Source: Anaerolineaceae bacterium
GTDB taxonomy: Bacteria; Chloroflexota; Anaerolineae; Anaerolineales; Anaerolineaceae
Assembly (NCBI GenBank): GCA_028714615.1
Contig: JAQTMA010000039.1
Location: forward strand, 1-24,496
DNA: 24,496 nt
Reading direction: 5' to 3'
Positions 7,475 to 14,389 of this stretch are shown piece after piece. How positions within the stretch are numbered: the first letter of the stretch is position 1; each line of letters starts with the position of its first letter. The notes under the pieces are model-generated. The model did not search any database, was not told the DNA's origin, and worked only from the letters and a program-made list of their open reading frames with translations. Made by a program: the position numbers and the translations under genes.

Positions 7475-8806
7475 ATGGACAAGCGCATTGTGCAAATGCT
7501 CATTTTCGTCTTGGGGATGTTCTGCCTGGTGTTACCCGGTCAGGCCGTCCTGGCGCAGAATCCCGGCCCAACTGCCCTGGTTCTCACTGCCGATGGCCCG
7601 CTCACCCCGGCTATGGCGGAATACCTGGACCGCGGGCTGCGCCGGGCTGCCCAGGAGCAAGCCGAACTCCTGATCTTCGAGCTGAACACCCCGGGGGGCG
7701 ATATCAACCTGATGAACCGCATGGTGACCAGCATCCGCGGGTCGAGTGCGCCGGTGGTGGTCTACGTCTGGCCGCGCGGCGCGATGGCCGGCAGCGCCGG
7801 GACGATCATCACCCTGGCCGGGCACGCGAATGCGATGGCGCCCGAAACCGCTATCGGGGCAGCCTCGCCCGTCGGCAGCCAGGGACAGGATATCGACACG
7901 ACCGAAGCTACCAAGGTCAAGGAAATGCTCAAAGCCACAGTACGGACCTTCTCGGGGCGACGGCCGGCCGGAGCGATCAGCCTGGCTGAGGCGACCATTG
8001 ACAGCGCCAAAGCTGTCTCCGACCAGGAAGCACTCCAGGCCGGGTTGATAGATTTCATCGCGACGGATGTGAATGACCTGCTCCGCCAATTGAACGGTTT
8101 CAAGGTAACCACCTCTGCGGGGGAGAGGACGCTCAATACCGGCGGGATTGTCGTGCAGCCCTTGCAAATCTCCTTCATCGAGCAACTGCTGCAAATGCTC
8201 ACCAACCCCAATATCGTTTTCTTGCTGCTCACCCTGGGGGTGCAAGCGATATTGATCGAGCTCTCCAGCCCGGGCGGTTGGGTGGCCGGTTTTGTAGGGG
8301 CTGTCGCCCTCGCTTTGGCCGCTTATGGGCTAGGCATCCTGCCGGTTAACTGGTTCGGGGTGGTTTTCCTGCTGCTATCCTTTGTGCTGTTCTTTCTGGA
8401 CATCAAATCGCCTACGCATGGCGCACTAACCGCAGCGGGGGTGGTGTCGTTTATCATTGGCGCCCTGGTGATGTTCAATTCACCCAACGTACCTGCCTTC
8501 CAACGTGTTTCGGTACCCCTGGTGGTCGGCACAGGCCTGGTGACTGCAGCAGCATTCTTCACCGTCGTTTCGTTTGGCCTGCGCGCCATGCGTATCCCGC
8601 TGAGAACCGGCGAGCGCCCGCTGATCGGGAAGGTCGGCGTGGTGCGGGACCCGCTCGATCCGGAAGGGACGGTGCAGGTAGCCGGCGAGCTGTGGACGGC
8701 GCACATTGAGGAGGATGAGCCCACTATCCCCCGTGGGGCGCTGGTGGAAGTGTTGGGCGTTGAAGGGGTTCGCCTACGGGTGAAACCGTCCACACAAAAT
8801 GGATAA
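7475..8806 (+). CDS. NfeD family membrane-bound serine protease (ClpP-like plus NfeD domain)
   Basis: This is a 443-residue long-form NfeD protein. Residues 1-27 form a signal peptide ending near VLAQ. A ClpP/crotonase-like protease domain follows, with the ELNTPGGD motif (69-76), nucleophile S107 in AMAGSAGT and a probable catalytic lysine K153 in MLKATVR. About four to five membrane segments run from residue 235 to 365. A C-terminal NfeD OB-like domain (GKVGVVRDPLDPEG, then RGALVEVLGVEG) ends the protein. Such proteins cleave stomatin-like partners or hydrophobic peptides in the envelope. No stomatin (slipin) gene follows, unlike the commonest arrangement. The ATG has GGGAGG upstream. A 45-nt gap to the CBS gene suggests co-transcription with it and lipA. 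Confidence 0.92.
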   Translation: MDKRIVQMLIFVLGMFCLVLPGQAVLAQNPGPTALVLTADGPLTPAMAEYLDRGLRRAAQEQAELLIFELNTPGGDINLMNRMVTSIRGSSAPVVVYVWPRGAMAGSAGTIITLAGHANAMAPETAIGAASPVGSQGQDIDTTEATKVKEMLKATVRTFSGRRPAGAISLAEATIDSAKAVSDQEALQAGLIDFIATDVNDLLRQLNGFKVTTSAGERTLNTGGIVVQPLQISFIEQLLQMLTNPNIVFLLLTLGVQAILIELSSPGGWVAGFVGAVALALAAYGLGILPVNWFGVVFLLLSFVLFFLDIKSPTHGALTAAGVVSFIIGALVMFNSPNVPAFQRVSVPLVVGTGLVTAAAFFTVVSFGLRAMRIPLRTGERPLIGKVGVVRDPLDPEGTVQVAGELWTAHIEEDEPTIPRGALVEVLGVEGVRLRVKPSTQNG

Positions 8807-8851
8807 TTCAATCACTTTCTGTGAAACCAAGATGCGGAAGGAGTGGGGATT

Positions 8852-9289
8852 ATGATCACGGTCGGGCAGTTGTTAAAGAAAAAGGGTAATGATGTCTGGA
8901 GTGTGCCGTCCGAGTCAACCGTATTGGAGGCACTGCGGTTAATGGCAGATAAAAATATCGGGGCATTGATGGTCGTCGATTCCGGCGAAACGGTGGGTAT
9001 CTTTTCCGAGCGCGATTACGCCCGTTGCGTGGCGTTGAAGGGATTAACTGCTGAGAACACCCATATTCGCGACGTGATGACCGAACACGTCCTGTTTATC
9101 CGCCCTGAGCAAAGCGTGGATGAGTGCATGGCGTTAATGACCGACAAGCACATCCGCCACCTCCCCGTGATGAGCGCTGGTCACCTGGCAGGAATCATCT
9201 CGATCGGGGACGTGGTAAAAGAGGTCATTTCCGAGCAAGAGTTCACCATCCATAATCTTGAGAATTACATCACCGGGGGAAAACACTAA
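8852..9289 (+). CDS. Two-CBS-domain protein
   Basis: This 145-residue protein consists of a tandem CBS pair. The first repeat spans about residues 14-60 (MADKNIGALMVVDSGETVGIF then SERDYAR) and the second about 76-127 (IRDVMTEHV, then DKHIRHLPVMSAG and GIISIGDVVKEVI). CBS pairs bind adenosine nucleotides and act as energy or redox sensors; no effector domain is fused. I chose ATG 8852 rather than GTG 8843 because AAGGAG (8838-8843) overlaps the GTG but lies 8 nt from the ATG. It stands between the NfeD protease and lipA, 24 nt from the latter. Its target cannot be read from the sequence. Confidence 0.9.
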   Translation: MITVGQLLKKKGNDVWSVPSESTVLEALRLMADKNIGALMVVDSGETVGIFSERDYARCVALKGLTAENTHIRDVMTEHVLFIRPEQSVDECMALMTDKHIRHLPVMSAGHLAGIISIGDVVKEVISEQEFTIHNLENYITGGKH

Positions 9290-9313
9290 AGTATAATTCG
9301 ATGCGGAGGGTAT

Positions 9314-10249
9314 ATGCCGAGTATTCCGACGAGAAATAGGGTAAATTCCGAGGTGGTTGACACCACCCCGCGGCGACGTCCGGATTGGATCCGGGTACGC
9401 GCGCCGGCAGGTGAGTCCTATGAGCGATTACAGGAGTTGATGCGCAAGAAAGCCCTGCACACCGTGTGCGAAGAAGCCGGCTGCCCGAACATGGGGGAGT
9501 GCTGGGGCAGCGGGACGGCTACCTTCCTGATGCTGGGCGACGTATGCACGCGCACCTGCGGCTTCTGCGACATCAAGCACGGCCAGCCCGCCATCATGGA
9601 TTGGCTGGAACCGGAACGGGTGGCGCAGGCGGTCAAATCGATGAACCTGCAGCACGCCGTCATTACCAGCGTCAACCGCGACGAACGGCGCGACGGCGGC
9701 GCTCCGGTCTTCGCGATGGTCATTCGTCGCATCCGCCAGTTGCTGCCAGGCTGCTCGATCGAAGTGCTCATCCCCGATTTCAAGGGCTCAGTCGAAGCGC
9801 TGCGCCTGGTGATGGAAGCTCGGCCGGAGATCCTCAACCACAACGTCGAGACCGTGCCGCGCCTGTTCAAACGCGTGCAGCCGCAGGACCATTACGAGTG
9901 GTCGCAGGCGACCCTATCCAACGCCAAGAAGCTCGACCCCGAGGTGCTGACTAAGTCCGGCATTATGCTAGGCCTGGGCGAGACCATGGACGAGGTCAAA
10001 GAGACAATGTGCGACCTGCGCAAGTGGGGCGTGGATATTCTGACACTGGGGCAATACTTGCAGCCCAGCCGCCAGCACCTGCCCATCGAGCGCTATTACA
10101 CCCCGGAGGAGTTCGCCGAGCTCAAGGAGTTCGGCCTGAGCATCGGCTTCCGCTGGGTGGAGAGCGGCCCGCTGGTGCGTTCCTCCTACCATGCCGGCGA
10201 GCAGGTGCGCGCCCTGAGCGCAGTGCATGCGCAGTTGTATGGGAGGTAA
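9314..10249 (+). CDS. lipA: Lipoyl synthase
   Basis: This 311-residue radical SAM enzyme inserts two sulfurs into protein-bound octanoyl groups to make lipoate. The auxiliary cluster ligands are C52, C57 and C63 ([12 protein letters not shown]). The radical SAM cluster ligands are C78, C82 and C85 (CTRTCGFC). The conserved C-terminal RSSYHAGEQ supplies the serine ligand of the auxiliary cluster. Length and start are normal; GGAGGG precedes the ATG. No lipB or lipoylated enzyme is adjacent. Lipoate supports pyruvate dehydrogenase-type complexes or glycine cleavage, so this cell appears to have both lipoate- and ferredoxin-dependent 2-oxoacid chemistry. A clear terminator follows. Confidence 0.96.
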   Translation: MPSIPTRNRVNSEVVDTTPRRRPDWIRVRAPAGESYERLQELMRKKALHTVCEEAGCPNMGECWGSGTATFLMLGDVCTRTCGFCDIKHGQPAIMDWLEPERVAQAVKSMNLQHAVITSVNRDERRDGGAPVFAMVIRRIRQLLPGCSIEVLIPDFKGSVEALRLVMEARPEILNHNVETVPRLFKRVQPQDHYEWSQATLSNAKKLDPEVLTKSGIMLGLGETMDEVKETMCDLRKWGVDILTLGQYLQPSRQHLPIERYYTPEEFAELKEFGLSIGFRWVESGPLVRSSYHAGEQVRALSAVHAQLYGR

Positions 10250-10292
10250 TCAGGGAATAAGGTACTAAGGCAATAAGTCAATAAGGAAATCT

Positions 10293-10337
10293 AGCGCTCT
10301 CGTCTCGTGCATAGACACAGGAAGAGGGCGCTTTTTT
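10293..10337 (+). terminator. Intrinsic terminator after lipA
   Basis: AGCGCTCTC (10293-10301) pairs with GAGGGCGCT (10324-10332) over 9 bp with one G-T pair, followed immediately by six T residues (10332-10337). This is a canonical rho-independent signal ending the nfeD-CBS-lipA transcript. Confidence 0.75.
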
Positions 10338-10380
10338 CTCTTGTTCGCTTTGCCTTCTCCGGGGCCGAGTGGCTTGCTCT

Positions 10381-10447
10381 ACCTTGACATTGCGAACGGC
10401 CCTTTCAGGGCCAGTCCCGGAGGGAAGGTTTGAGACCTTGTCAAGGT
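10381..10447. repeat. Palindrome-rich compound inverted repeat
   Basis: The outer arms ACCTTGACA (10381-10389) and TGTCAAGGT (10439-10447) are perfectly complementary. Nested inside are GGCCCT-TTC-AGGGCC (10398-10412) and AAGGT-TTGAG-ACCTT (10425-10439). The element occupies most of the gene-free stretch between lipA and the small ORF at 10580. It resembles dispersed palindromic or MITE-like repeats. Copies elsewhere in the genome cannot be checked here. Confidence 0.5.
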
Positions 10448-10579
10448 TAGCTCTGCTTGGCAACAACTTCGTACAAGGGCGGACACAGGTCTGTAAGTTA
10501 CTAGCAGAACGGGCAGTGAGCACTGGGAGTGGTCATCGACCGCCCGATCCGGGATTGGGACGCCAGGTAGAGCGCCGAT

Positions 10580-10924
10580 TTGCGCGGTCTGGTGCTGCTG
10601 GCCCAAACCTTTCTGCAAGGCTGGTTGAAACGCTCCATCTTCGAGCGGCAGTGGATGCTGTGCGACTTCAAGCAGCACGCGGGCATGCCTGTCGACCAGG
10701 CGGAAGAAGCGCTCAAGGACCTGGAAGGCTGCCTGGAAACCAAGGAAACCACCGGCCTGGACAGATTACGGGCTACAGTCGCCAGCATAGAGGAGTATTA
10801 CCAGCATTACCAGAGCTTGACGCAGGGTTCAGTGAAAGACCCGGAAAAAGCCAGGGAATGGACGGCCATCATTCAAGGTTGGCGTGAAACTGCCCAAAGC
10901 CTGCAAGCCGCCCTGGGGGAATAA
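10580..10924 (+). CDS. Hypothetical protein, possible gene remnant
   Basis: The 114-residue frame starts at TTG, ends in TAA, and has strong third-position GC through most of its length, which argues that it is or was coding. Residues 1-30 are hydrophobic/aromatic (GLVLLAQTFLQGWLKRSIFE) and the rest is a charged helical protein (EEALKDLEGCLETKE, then SIEEYYQHYQSL). I do not recognise the family. No good ribosome binding site precedes the TTG. The frame upstream reads VIDRPIRDWDAR before a TAG at 10568-10570, so the true gene may have begun earlier and been broken. It is isolated between palindromic repeats, downstream of the lipA terminator. Confidence 0.4.
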   Translation: MRGLVLLAQTFLQGWLKRSIFERQWMLCDFKQHAGMPVDQAEEALKDLEGCLETKETTGLDRLRATVASIEEYYQHYQSLTQGSVKDPEKAREWTAIIQGWRETAQSLQAALGE

Positions 10925-10962
10925 AGCACATACATCGCATGTAAAAGGGGACGTAGGTCTAC

Positions 10963-11006
10963 GGTGGTAGTAGGGCGACCACTCCGTGTGCGTTGCCCCT
11001 ACCACC
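10963..11006. repeat. Imperfect hairpin repeat between the small ORF and the ABC leader
   Basis: GGTGGTAG (10963-10970) pairs with CTACCACC (10999-11006), and inside it GGGC (10973-10976) pairs with GCCC (10995-10998) around an 18-nt loop. Sequences of the type GTAGGGGCGACC with its complement are frequent dispersed palindromes in such genomes. It may also serve as a weak terminator, but no T run follows. Confidence 0.45.
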
Positions 11007-11039
11007 ATAAATGAAATACCGCCCCAATGCCGAGATCAA

Positions 11040-11065
11040 GAATATTTAAGAAAATTTAAATATTC
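11040..11065. repeat. AT-rich inverted repeat
   Basis: GAATATTTAA (11040-11049) and TTAAATATTC (11056-11065) are perfect 10-bp arms around a 6-nt centre. They start a sharply AT-rich block running to about 11230, upstream of the predicted ABC promoter. Confidence 0.5.
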
Positions 11066-11076
11066 CGTATATTTAT

Positions 11077-11126
11077 ATTGATAAAATCAATTTGCATATT
11101 GACAGAATTGAAATACCGAGTAATAT
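11077..11126 (+). promoter_or_regulatory. Predicted promoter with adjacent FNR-like palindrome for the ABC exporter
   Basis: TTGACA (11099-11104) is a perfect -35 box, and TAATAT (11121-11126) lies 16 bp downstream as -10. Seven bp before the -35, ATTGAT-AAA-ATCAAT (11077-11091) is a perfect palindrome close to an FNR site but with a 3-bp rather than 4-bp centre. Transcription would start near 11133, leaving an untranslated leader of about 210 nt. Confidence 0.45.
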
Positions 11127-11194
11127 TATTGATAGGTAATTAGAGCGCACTACAAAAACACCAAGTCCCTGATTACCGAAAAAAGAGAAACAAC

Positions 11195-11230
11195 ATGCTC
11201 TTTGATTTAAAATCTGTGAAACCCGTGTAA
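11195..11230 (+). CDS. Candidate 11-codon leader peptide upstream of the ABC exporter
   Basis: ATG at 11195 opens MLFDLKSVKPV and stops at TAA 11228-11230. A purine stretch with AAGAGAAA precedes the ATG and could act as a weak ribosome binding site. The stop lies four nucleotides before the first arm of the nested hairpin at 11235. That is the geometry of leader peptides controlling resistance genes by ribosome stalling. Short ORFs occur by chance, so this depends on the surrounding structure. Confidence 0.35.
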   Translation: MLFDLKSVKPV

Positions 11231-11234
11231 CACC

Positions 11235-11290
11235 TGCCCTCCTTGGCACTGACCGCCACCCAGTCCTTGCTGTACTGGGCAAGGGGGGCA
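11235..11290 (+). promoter_or_regulatory. Nested hairpin in the ABC exporter leader (candidate attenuator)
   Basis: TGCCCTCCTTG (11235-11245) pairs with CAAGGGGGGCA (11280-11290) with one T-G pair. Inside, CCCAGT (11259-11264) pairs with ACTGGG (11274-11279) around a 9-nt loop. CTCCT (11239-11243) in the first arm is also exactly complementary to the AGGAG ribosome binding site of the ATPase gene (11332-11336), offering an alternative fold. No T run follows, which favours translational over transcriptional control. No known riboswitch class was recognised. Confidence 0.45.
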
Positions 11291-11343
11291 ATTGTGCGGG
11301 CGGCGCAAGGGTCTGTGGTTGAGTTTTTCTTAGGAGTACCGTT

Positions 11344-12375
11344 ATGTTAACCTGGGCAATTGAAACCGATCATCTCGTCAAGAAATTCGCCAAACGCAAC
11401 CTAGATCCCCCGAACGGAAAGCCTGGCCTCTGGCCTTTCCGCTCCAAGGTCTCTAAAACTTGGTCCACCGCGGTGGATGGGGTCGACATGCACATCTACC
11501 CGGGTGAGGTATTCGGCTTGCTGGGACCCAACGGAGCAGGAAAGTCCACCACCATCCGCATGCTGTGCACACTGCTAGAGCCCACCAGCGGGACCGCACA
11601 CGTGAATGGCTACGACGTGGTGCGTCAAGCCAACCTGGTGCGGCAGAACCTCGGCACGGTGCTGGCTGGCGAGCGCAGCATCTACTGGAAGCTCACCGGG
11701 CGCGAAAACCTGGAATACTTCGCCGCCCTTTATCACATCCCTGCCGACGTGGCTAAACGGCGCATCAAAGAGTTGCTCGAGCGCATGGAACTGAACGGCA
11801 AGGCCGACGAGCTGGTGGAGAAGTATTCCACCGGGATGAAGCAGCGTATCGTCATCAGCCGGGCGCTGCTGGCCCGCCCCCCTATCCTGCTCTTCGACGA
11901 GCCTACCCTGGGGCTCGATCCACAGGCGGCGCGCAAAGTACGCGAGCTGGTTCAGGAGCTGAAGGCTGAGGGCCACACCATCCTGCTGACCACCCATTAT
12001 ATGGAAGAGGCCGACCTGCTCTCCGACCGGATCGGCATCATCGACCAGGGTAAGATCATCGCGCTGGGCACGCCGGCCGAGCTCAAACAGCAGATCCAGC
12101 AGAAAGAGGTGATCCATCTGGAGGTGAGCGGCTGGAAGCCGGAGATGGAAAGCCTGCTGCGCGGCATCCCCTCTGTGGAGAACCTAGCAACCCGACATAC
12201 CGGCGCCGATTCCATCTACGAGGTCAGCTTGCAGTCGAGCAATAGCCGAGCAGTGCTGCCGGGTATTATCGAGCGCGTCAACCATAACGGCACCCACCTG
12301 GTCAACCTGAAGGTGGATGAGCCCAGCCTGGAGGATGTGTTCATCCAGCTCACCGGCAAAGCCCTGCGAGATTGA
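11344..12375 (+). CDS. ABC transporter ATP-binding protein (DrrA/CcmA-type exporter)
   Basis: This 343-residue ATPase powers an ABC-2 type exporter. Walker A is GPNGAGKST (61-69), the signature is YSTGMKQR (161-168), Walker B is ILLFDEP with E186, and H218 is the switch histidine. A C-terminal domain of the DUF4162 type (from about 245) is typical of drug- and polysaccharide-exporting ATPases. The insert at 20-40 before the Walker A strand is longer than in many homologues. Two permease genes follow, the first only 10 nt downstream. AGGAG lies 7 nt before the ATG. The substrate is unknown; antibiotic or glycolipid export are the usual roles of this family. Confidence 0.92.
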   Translation: MLTWAIETDHLVKKFAKRNLDPPNGKPGLWPFRSKVSKTWSTAVDGVDMHIYPGEVFGLLGPNGAGKSTTIRMLCTLLEPTSGTAHVNGYDVVRQANLVRQNLGTVLAGERSIYWKLTGRENLEYFAALYHIPADVAKRRIKELLERMELNGKADELVEKYSTGMKQRIVISRALLARPPILLFDEPTLGLDPQAARKVRELVQELKAEGHTILLTTHYMEEADLLSDRIGIIDQGKIIALGTPAELKQQIQQKEVIHLEVSGWKPEMESLLRGIPSVENLATRHTGADSIYEVSLQSSNSRAVLPGIIERVNHNGTHLVNLKVDEPSLEDVFIQLTGKALRD

Positions 12376-12385
12376 GGAAGAGAAA

Positions 12386-13267
12386 ATGGATGCTGGTTCT
12401 CTACCCCAAACCCCGACTCAATCGTACGGCCGCAGCGGCCTGGCCGCCGAGCTGCGTGCCTTATTGGCCGTAGTGCGAAAAGAATGGCTGCTCGTCATCC
12501 GCTACCCAAGCTGGATCCTGGCGGTTTTCGTTTGGCCGGTGATTTTCCCATTGATGTACATTCTCTCCGCGCGAGCGCTCTCCGGACCGGACGGCAGCGG
12601 GCTGGCCGTCTTCCGCCAACTAACCGGAGTGCAAGACTACATCGGCTTTATCGTAGTCGGGACTACTGTGTGGATGTGGCAAAACATCGTGCTGTGGCAG
12701 GTGGGTGGAAAGCTGCGGAACGAGCAGGTGCTCGGCACACTCGAATCCAACTGGTTGTCACCCACCTGGCGCTTCTCCTTTCTGATCGGTGGCAGCCTGG
12801 TTCCTTTAGTGCAGATGCTTTTCTTCATGGCGGTAACGGCGCTCGAATTCGGATTGTTCTTCAGTGTTCGCTTCCACGGCAACCCGCTCCTGGCGCTGTT
12901 GGTGTTGTTGGCTTCGATCCCTTCCATTTATGGAATCGGGATGGCCTTCGCCAGCCTGGTGATCAATATGAAAGAATCTCAAAGCTTCGTTTCCCTATTG
13001 CGAGGAGTGGTGATGGTCTTCTGCGGGATCACCTTTCCGATTTCGGTGCTGCCGCCGGTGATGCAGCGCGTGGCGGCCTGGCTACCGCAAACCTATACCA
13101 TCCAGGCTTTCCGCAATGCCGCCCTGGCCAACGCTGACCTAACCGCATTGACCCCCGATCTACTCCGTTTACTGGCATTTGGTATCGTCTGGCTGCTAGC
13201 CGGATACAGTCTCTTTCAGTGGATGGACCGTCGCGCCCGGCATACCGGGGCCATCGGGCAGTTTTAA
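12386..13267 (+). CDS. ABC-2 type transporter permease, first subunit
   Basis: This 293-residue membrane protein has about six transmembrane segments, the first at WILAVFVWPVIFPLMYIL (43-60). The motif GTLESNW (117-123) is followed by ABC-2 membrane helices and LRGVVMVFCGITFPISVLPP, a classic ABC-2 permease stretch. I start it at ATG 12386, with GAGGAAG upstream and 10 nt after the ATPase stop. A longer in-frame reading to 12317 would overlap the ATPase gene without need. It probably forms a heterodimer with the second permease, with which it shares the GTLESNW loop. Confidence 0.9.
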   Translation: MDAGSLPQTPTQSYGRSGLAAELRALLAVVRKEWLLVIRYPSWILAVFVWPVIFPLMYILSARALSGPDGSGLAVFRQLTGVQDYIGFIVVGTTVWMWQNIVLWQVGGKLRNEQVLGTLESNWLSPTWRFSFLIGGSLVPLVQMLFFMAVTALEFGLFFSVRFHGNPLLALLVLLASIPSIYGIGMAFASLVINMKESQSFVSLLRGVVMVFCGITFPISVLPPVMQRVAAWLPQTYTIQAFRNAALANADLTALTPDLLRLLAFGIVWLLAGYSLFQWMDRRARHTGAIGQF

Positions 13268-13274
13268 AAACTTT

Positions 13275-13351
13275 TTATCCGCGAGTGAAAAGAACAAATT
13301 TATAAACCAAAAAATCAAATTGTTCTCATAATTCGTGTAATTTGCGGATAA
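13275..13351. repeat. Nested inverted repeat between the two permease genes
   Basis: TTATCCGC (13275-13282) is complementary to GCGGATAA (13344-13351), and inside it AGAACAA (13291-13297) is complementary to TTGTTCT (13320-13326). The 101-nt intergenic gap is AT-rich, unlike the genes. It could form an mRNA hairpin that sets the ratio of the two permeases. Confidence 0.45.
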
Positions 13352-13368
13352 TGCAATCGGAGAATCGC

Positions 13369-14214
13369 ATGCAAACCCTCTCAAAACCCAGTTTCCGCTC
13401 ACACTTGCGCGCCATGTGGATGATCGCAGTCAAAGACTGGTTATATTTCTGGCGGTACCCCCTGAACGTCGTCTCTTTGACCTTCCAACCCCTCATCTGG
13501 CTCGTGCCGGCCTTCTTCATGGGGCAGGCTTTCAGCGTCAATGGGCAAGCACACGGTTTCGCAGCCTATACCGGCTCGACGGATTACATCTCATTCATCC
13601 TGCTGGGAACCGTGCTGGGCAATTTCGTCACTGCTGTCTTTTGGGGGATGGGCTTTTCGATGAAGAACGACATGGACGCCGGCACGCTGGAGTCGAATTG
13701 GATCATGCCAGTACCGCGTCCGCTGCTGCTGGTAGGACGAACGATCGTTAGCCTGGCTACCACCACGCTGACATCGGCCGTGATGTTGGCGATAGCCTGG
13801 TGGGTGTTCGGTTTCCAGGTTACCGGCAACGCGTTGCAGGCGTTACTGCTCGCGTTGCCGATGCTGGTGGGGTTGTACGGGTTCGGCTTTGCCTTCGCGG
13901 CTATCGTGTTGATCGTGCGTGAGGCTAACACGATGGTGGACGTGAGTGCATTCCTGGTGCAGGGGTTGTCAGGCACGGACTTCCCGGTAACGGTACTGCC
14001 GAAATGGCTGCTGCCCGTCTCGCTGGCTTTGCCACTGACCTATGGGTTAGATGCTATCCGAGGTAAGCTGCTCGGCACACATACCCTACTACCAATTCGG
14101 ATCGAGGCAGGTATTCTGATCGCATTCATGTTCATTATGATCTGGTTCGGCCTGGTGATCTTTCGCCGCCTCGAGCGCCGCGTCCGGCTGCTTGGCACAT
14201 TGGGGCAGCATTAA
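13369..14214 (+). CDS. ABC-2 type transporter permease, second subunit
   Basis: This 281-residue membrane protein has about six transmembrane helices. It carries GTLESNW (105-111), matching the first permease, then ABC-2 helices ending in FPVTVLPKWLLPVSLALPLTYG. ATG 13369 is preferred because GGAG (13359-13362) lies 6 nt upstream. ATG 13351 and TTG 13342 in the same frame have no such site and 13351 overlaps the inverted repeat. With the ATPase it makes a complete three-gene exporter. The two permeases are homologous but clearly diverged, so a heterodimer is likely. Confidence 0.9.
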   Translation: MQTLSKPSFRSHLRAMWMIAVKDWLYFWRYPLNVVSLTFQPLIWLVPAFFMGQAFSVNGQAHGFAAYTGSTDYISFILLGTVLGNFVTAVFWGMGFSMKNDMDAGTLESNWIMPVPRPLLLVGRTIVSLATTTLTSAVMLAIAWWVFGFQVTGNALQALLLALPMLVGLYGFGFAFAAIVLIVREANTMVDVSAFLVQGLSGTDFPVTVLPKWLLPVSLALPLTYGLDAIRGKLLGTHTLLPIRIEAGILIAFMFIMIWFGLVIFRRLERRVRLLGTLGQH

Positions 14215-14254
14215 TATCTATTATCAGGCTTAATTCGAGAACTTGTCACTTGGT

Positions 14255-14272
14255 GTTGATCACGAGATCAAC
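14255..14272. repeat. Short perfect inverted repeat upstream of the methyltransferase
   Basis: GTTGATC-ACGA-GATCAAC has 7-bp perfect arms and includes a GATC in each arm. It lies 117 bp before the methyltransferase ATG. It could be an operator, a dispersed repeat or a boundary of the AT-rich insert. Confidence 0.4.
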
Positions 14273-14389
14273 GCTACAGTCCAGTTAGCAAGTTGTGATA
14301 GACTTATCAAGAGAGAAATCCCTCTCATCGTTGGAAGCTGTTTTAGCGGATTACCTTTCTACCATCTCAAAACGCGAGTATTCAAACGA

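Noticed and set aside
8843..8851. GTG start for the CBS protein
   Set aside because: The ribosome binding site AAGGAG overlaps this GTG, so it must serve the ATG at 8852.
11073..11291. Minus-strand 72-codon frame over the ABC leader
   Set aside because: It is AT-rich, lacks a ribosome binding site, and lies antisense to the promoter and hairpin of the exporter.
14243..14389. 49-residue N-terminal extension of the methyltransferase from a TTG
   Set aside because: Homologues start with the MNCIYFGDNLPIL-type strand at 14390. The extension shows no family motif and would cover the inverted repeat.
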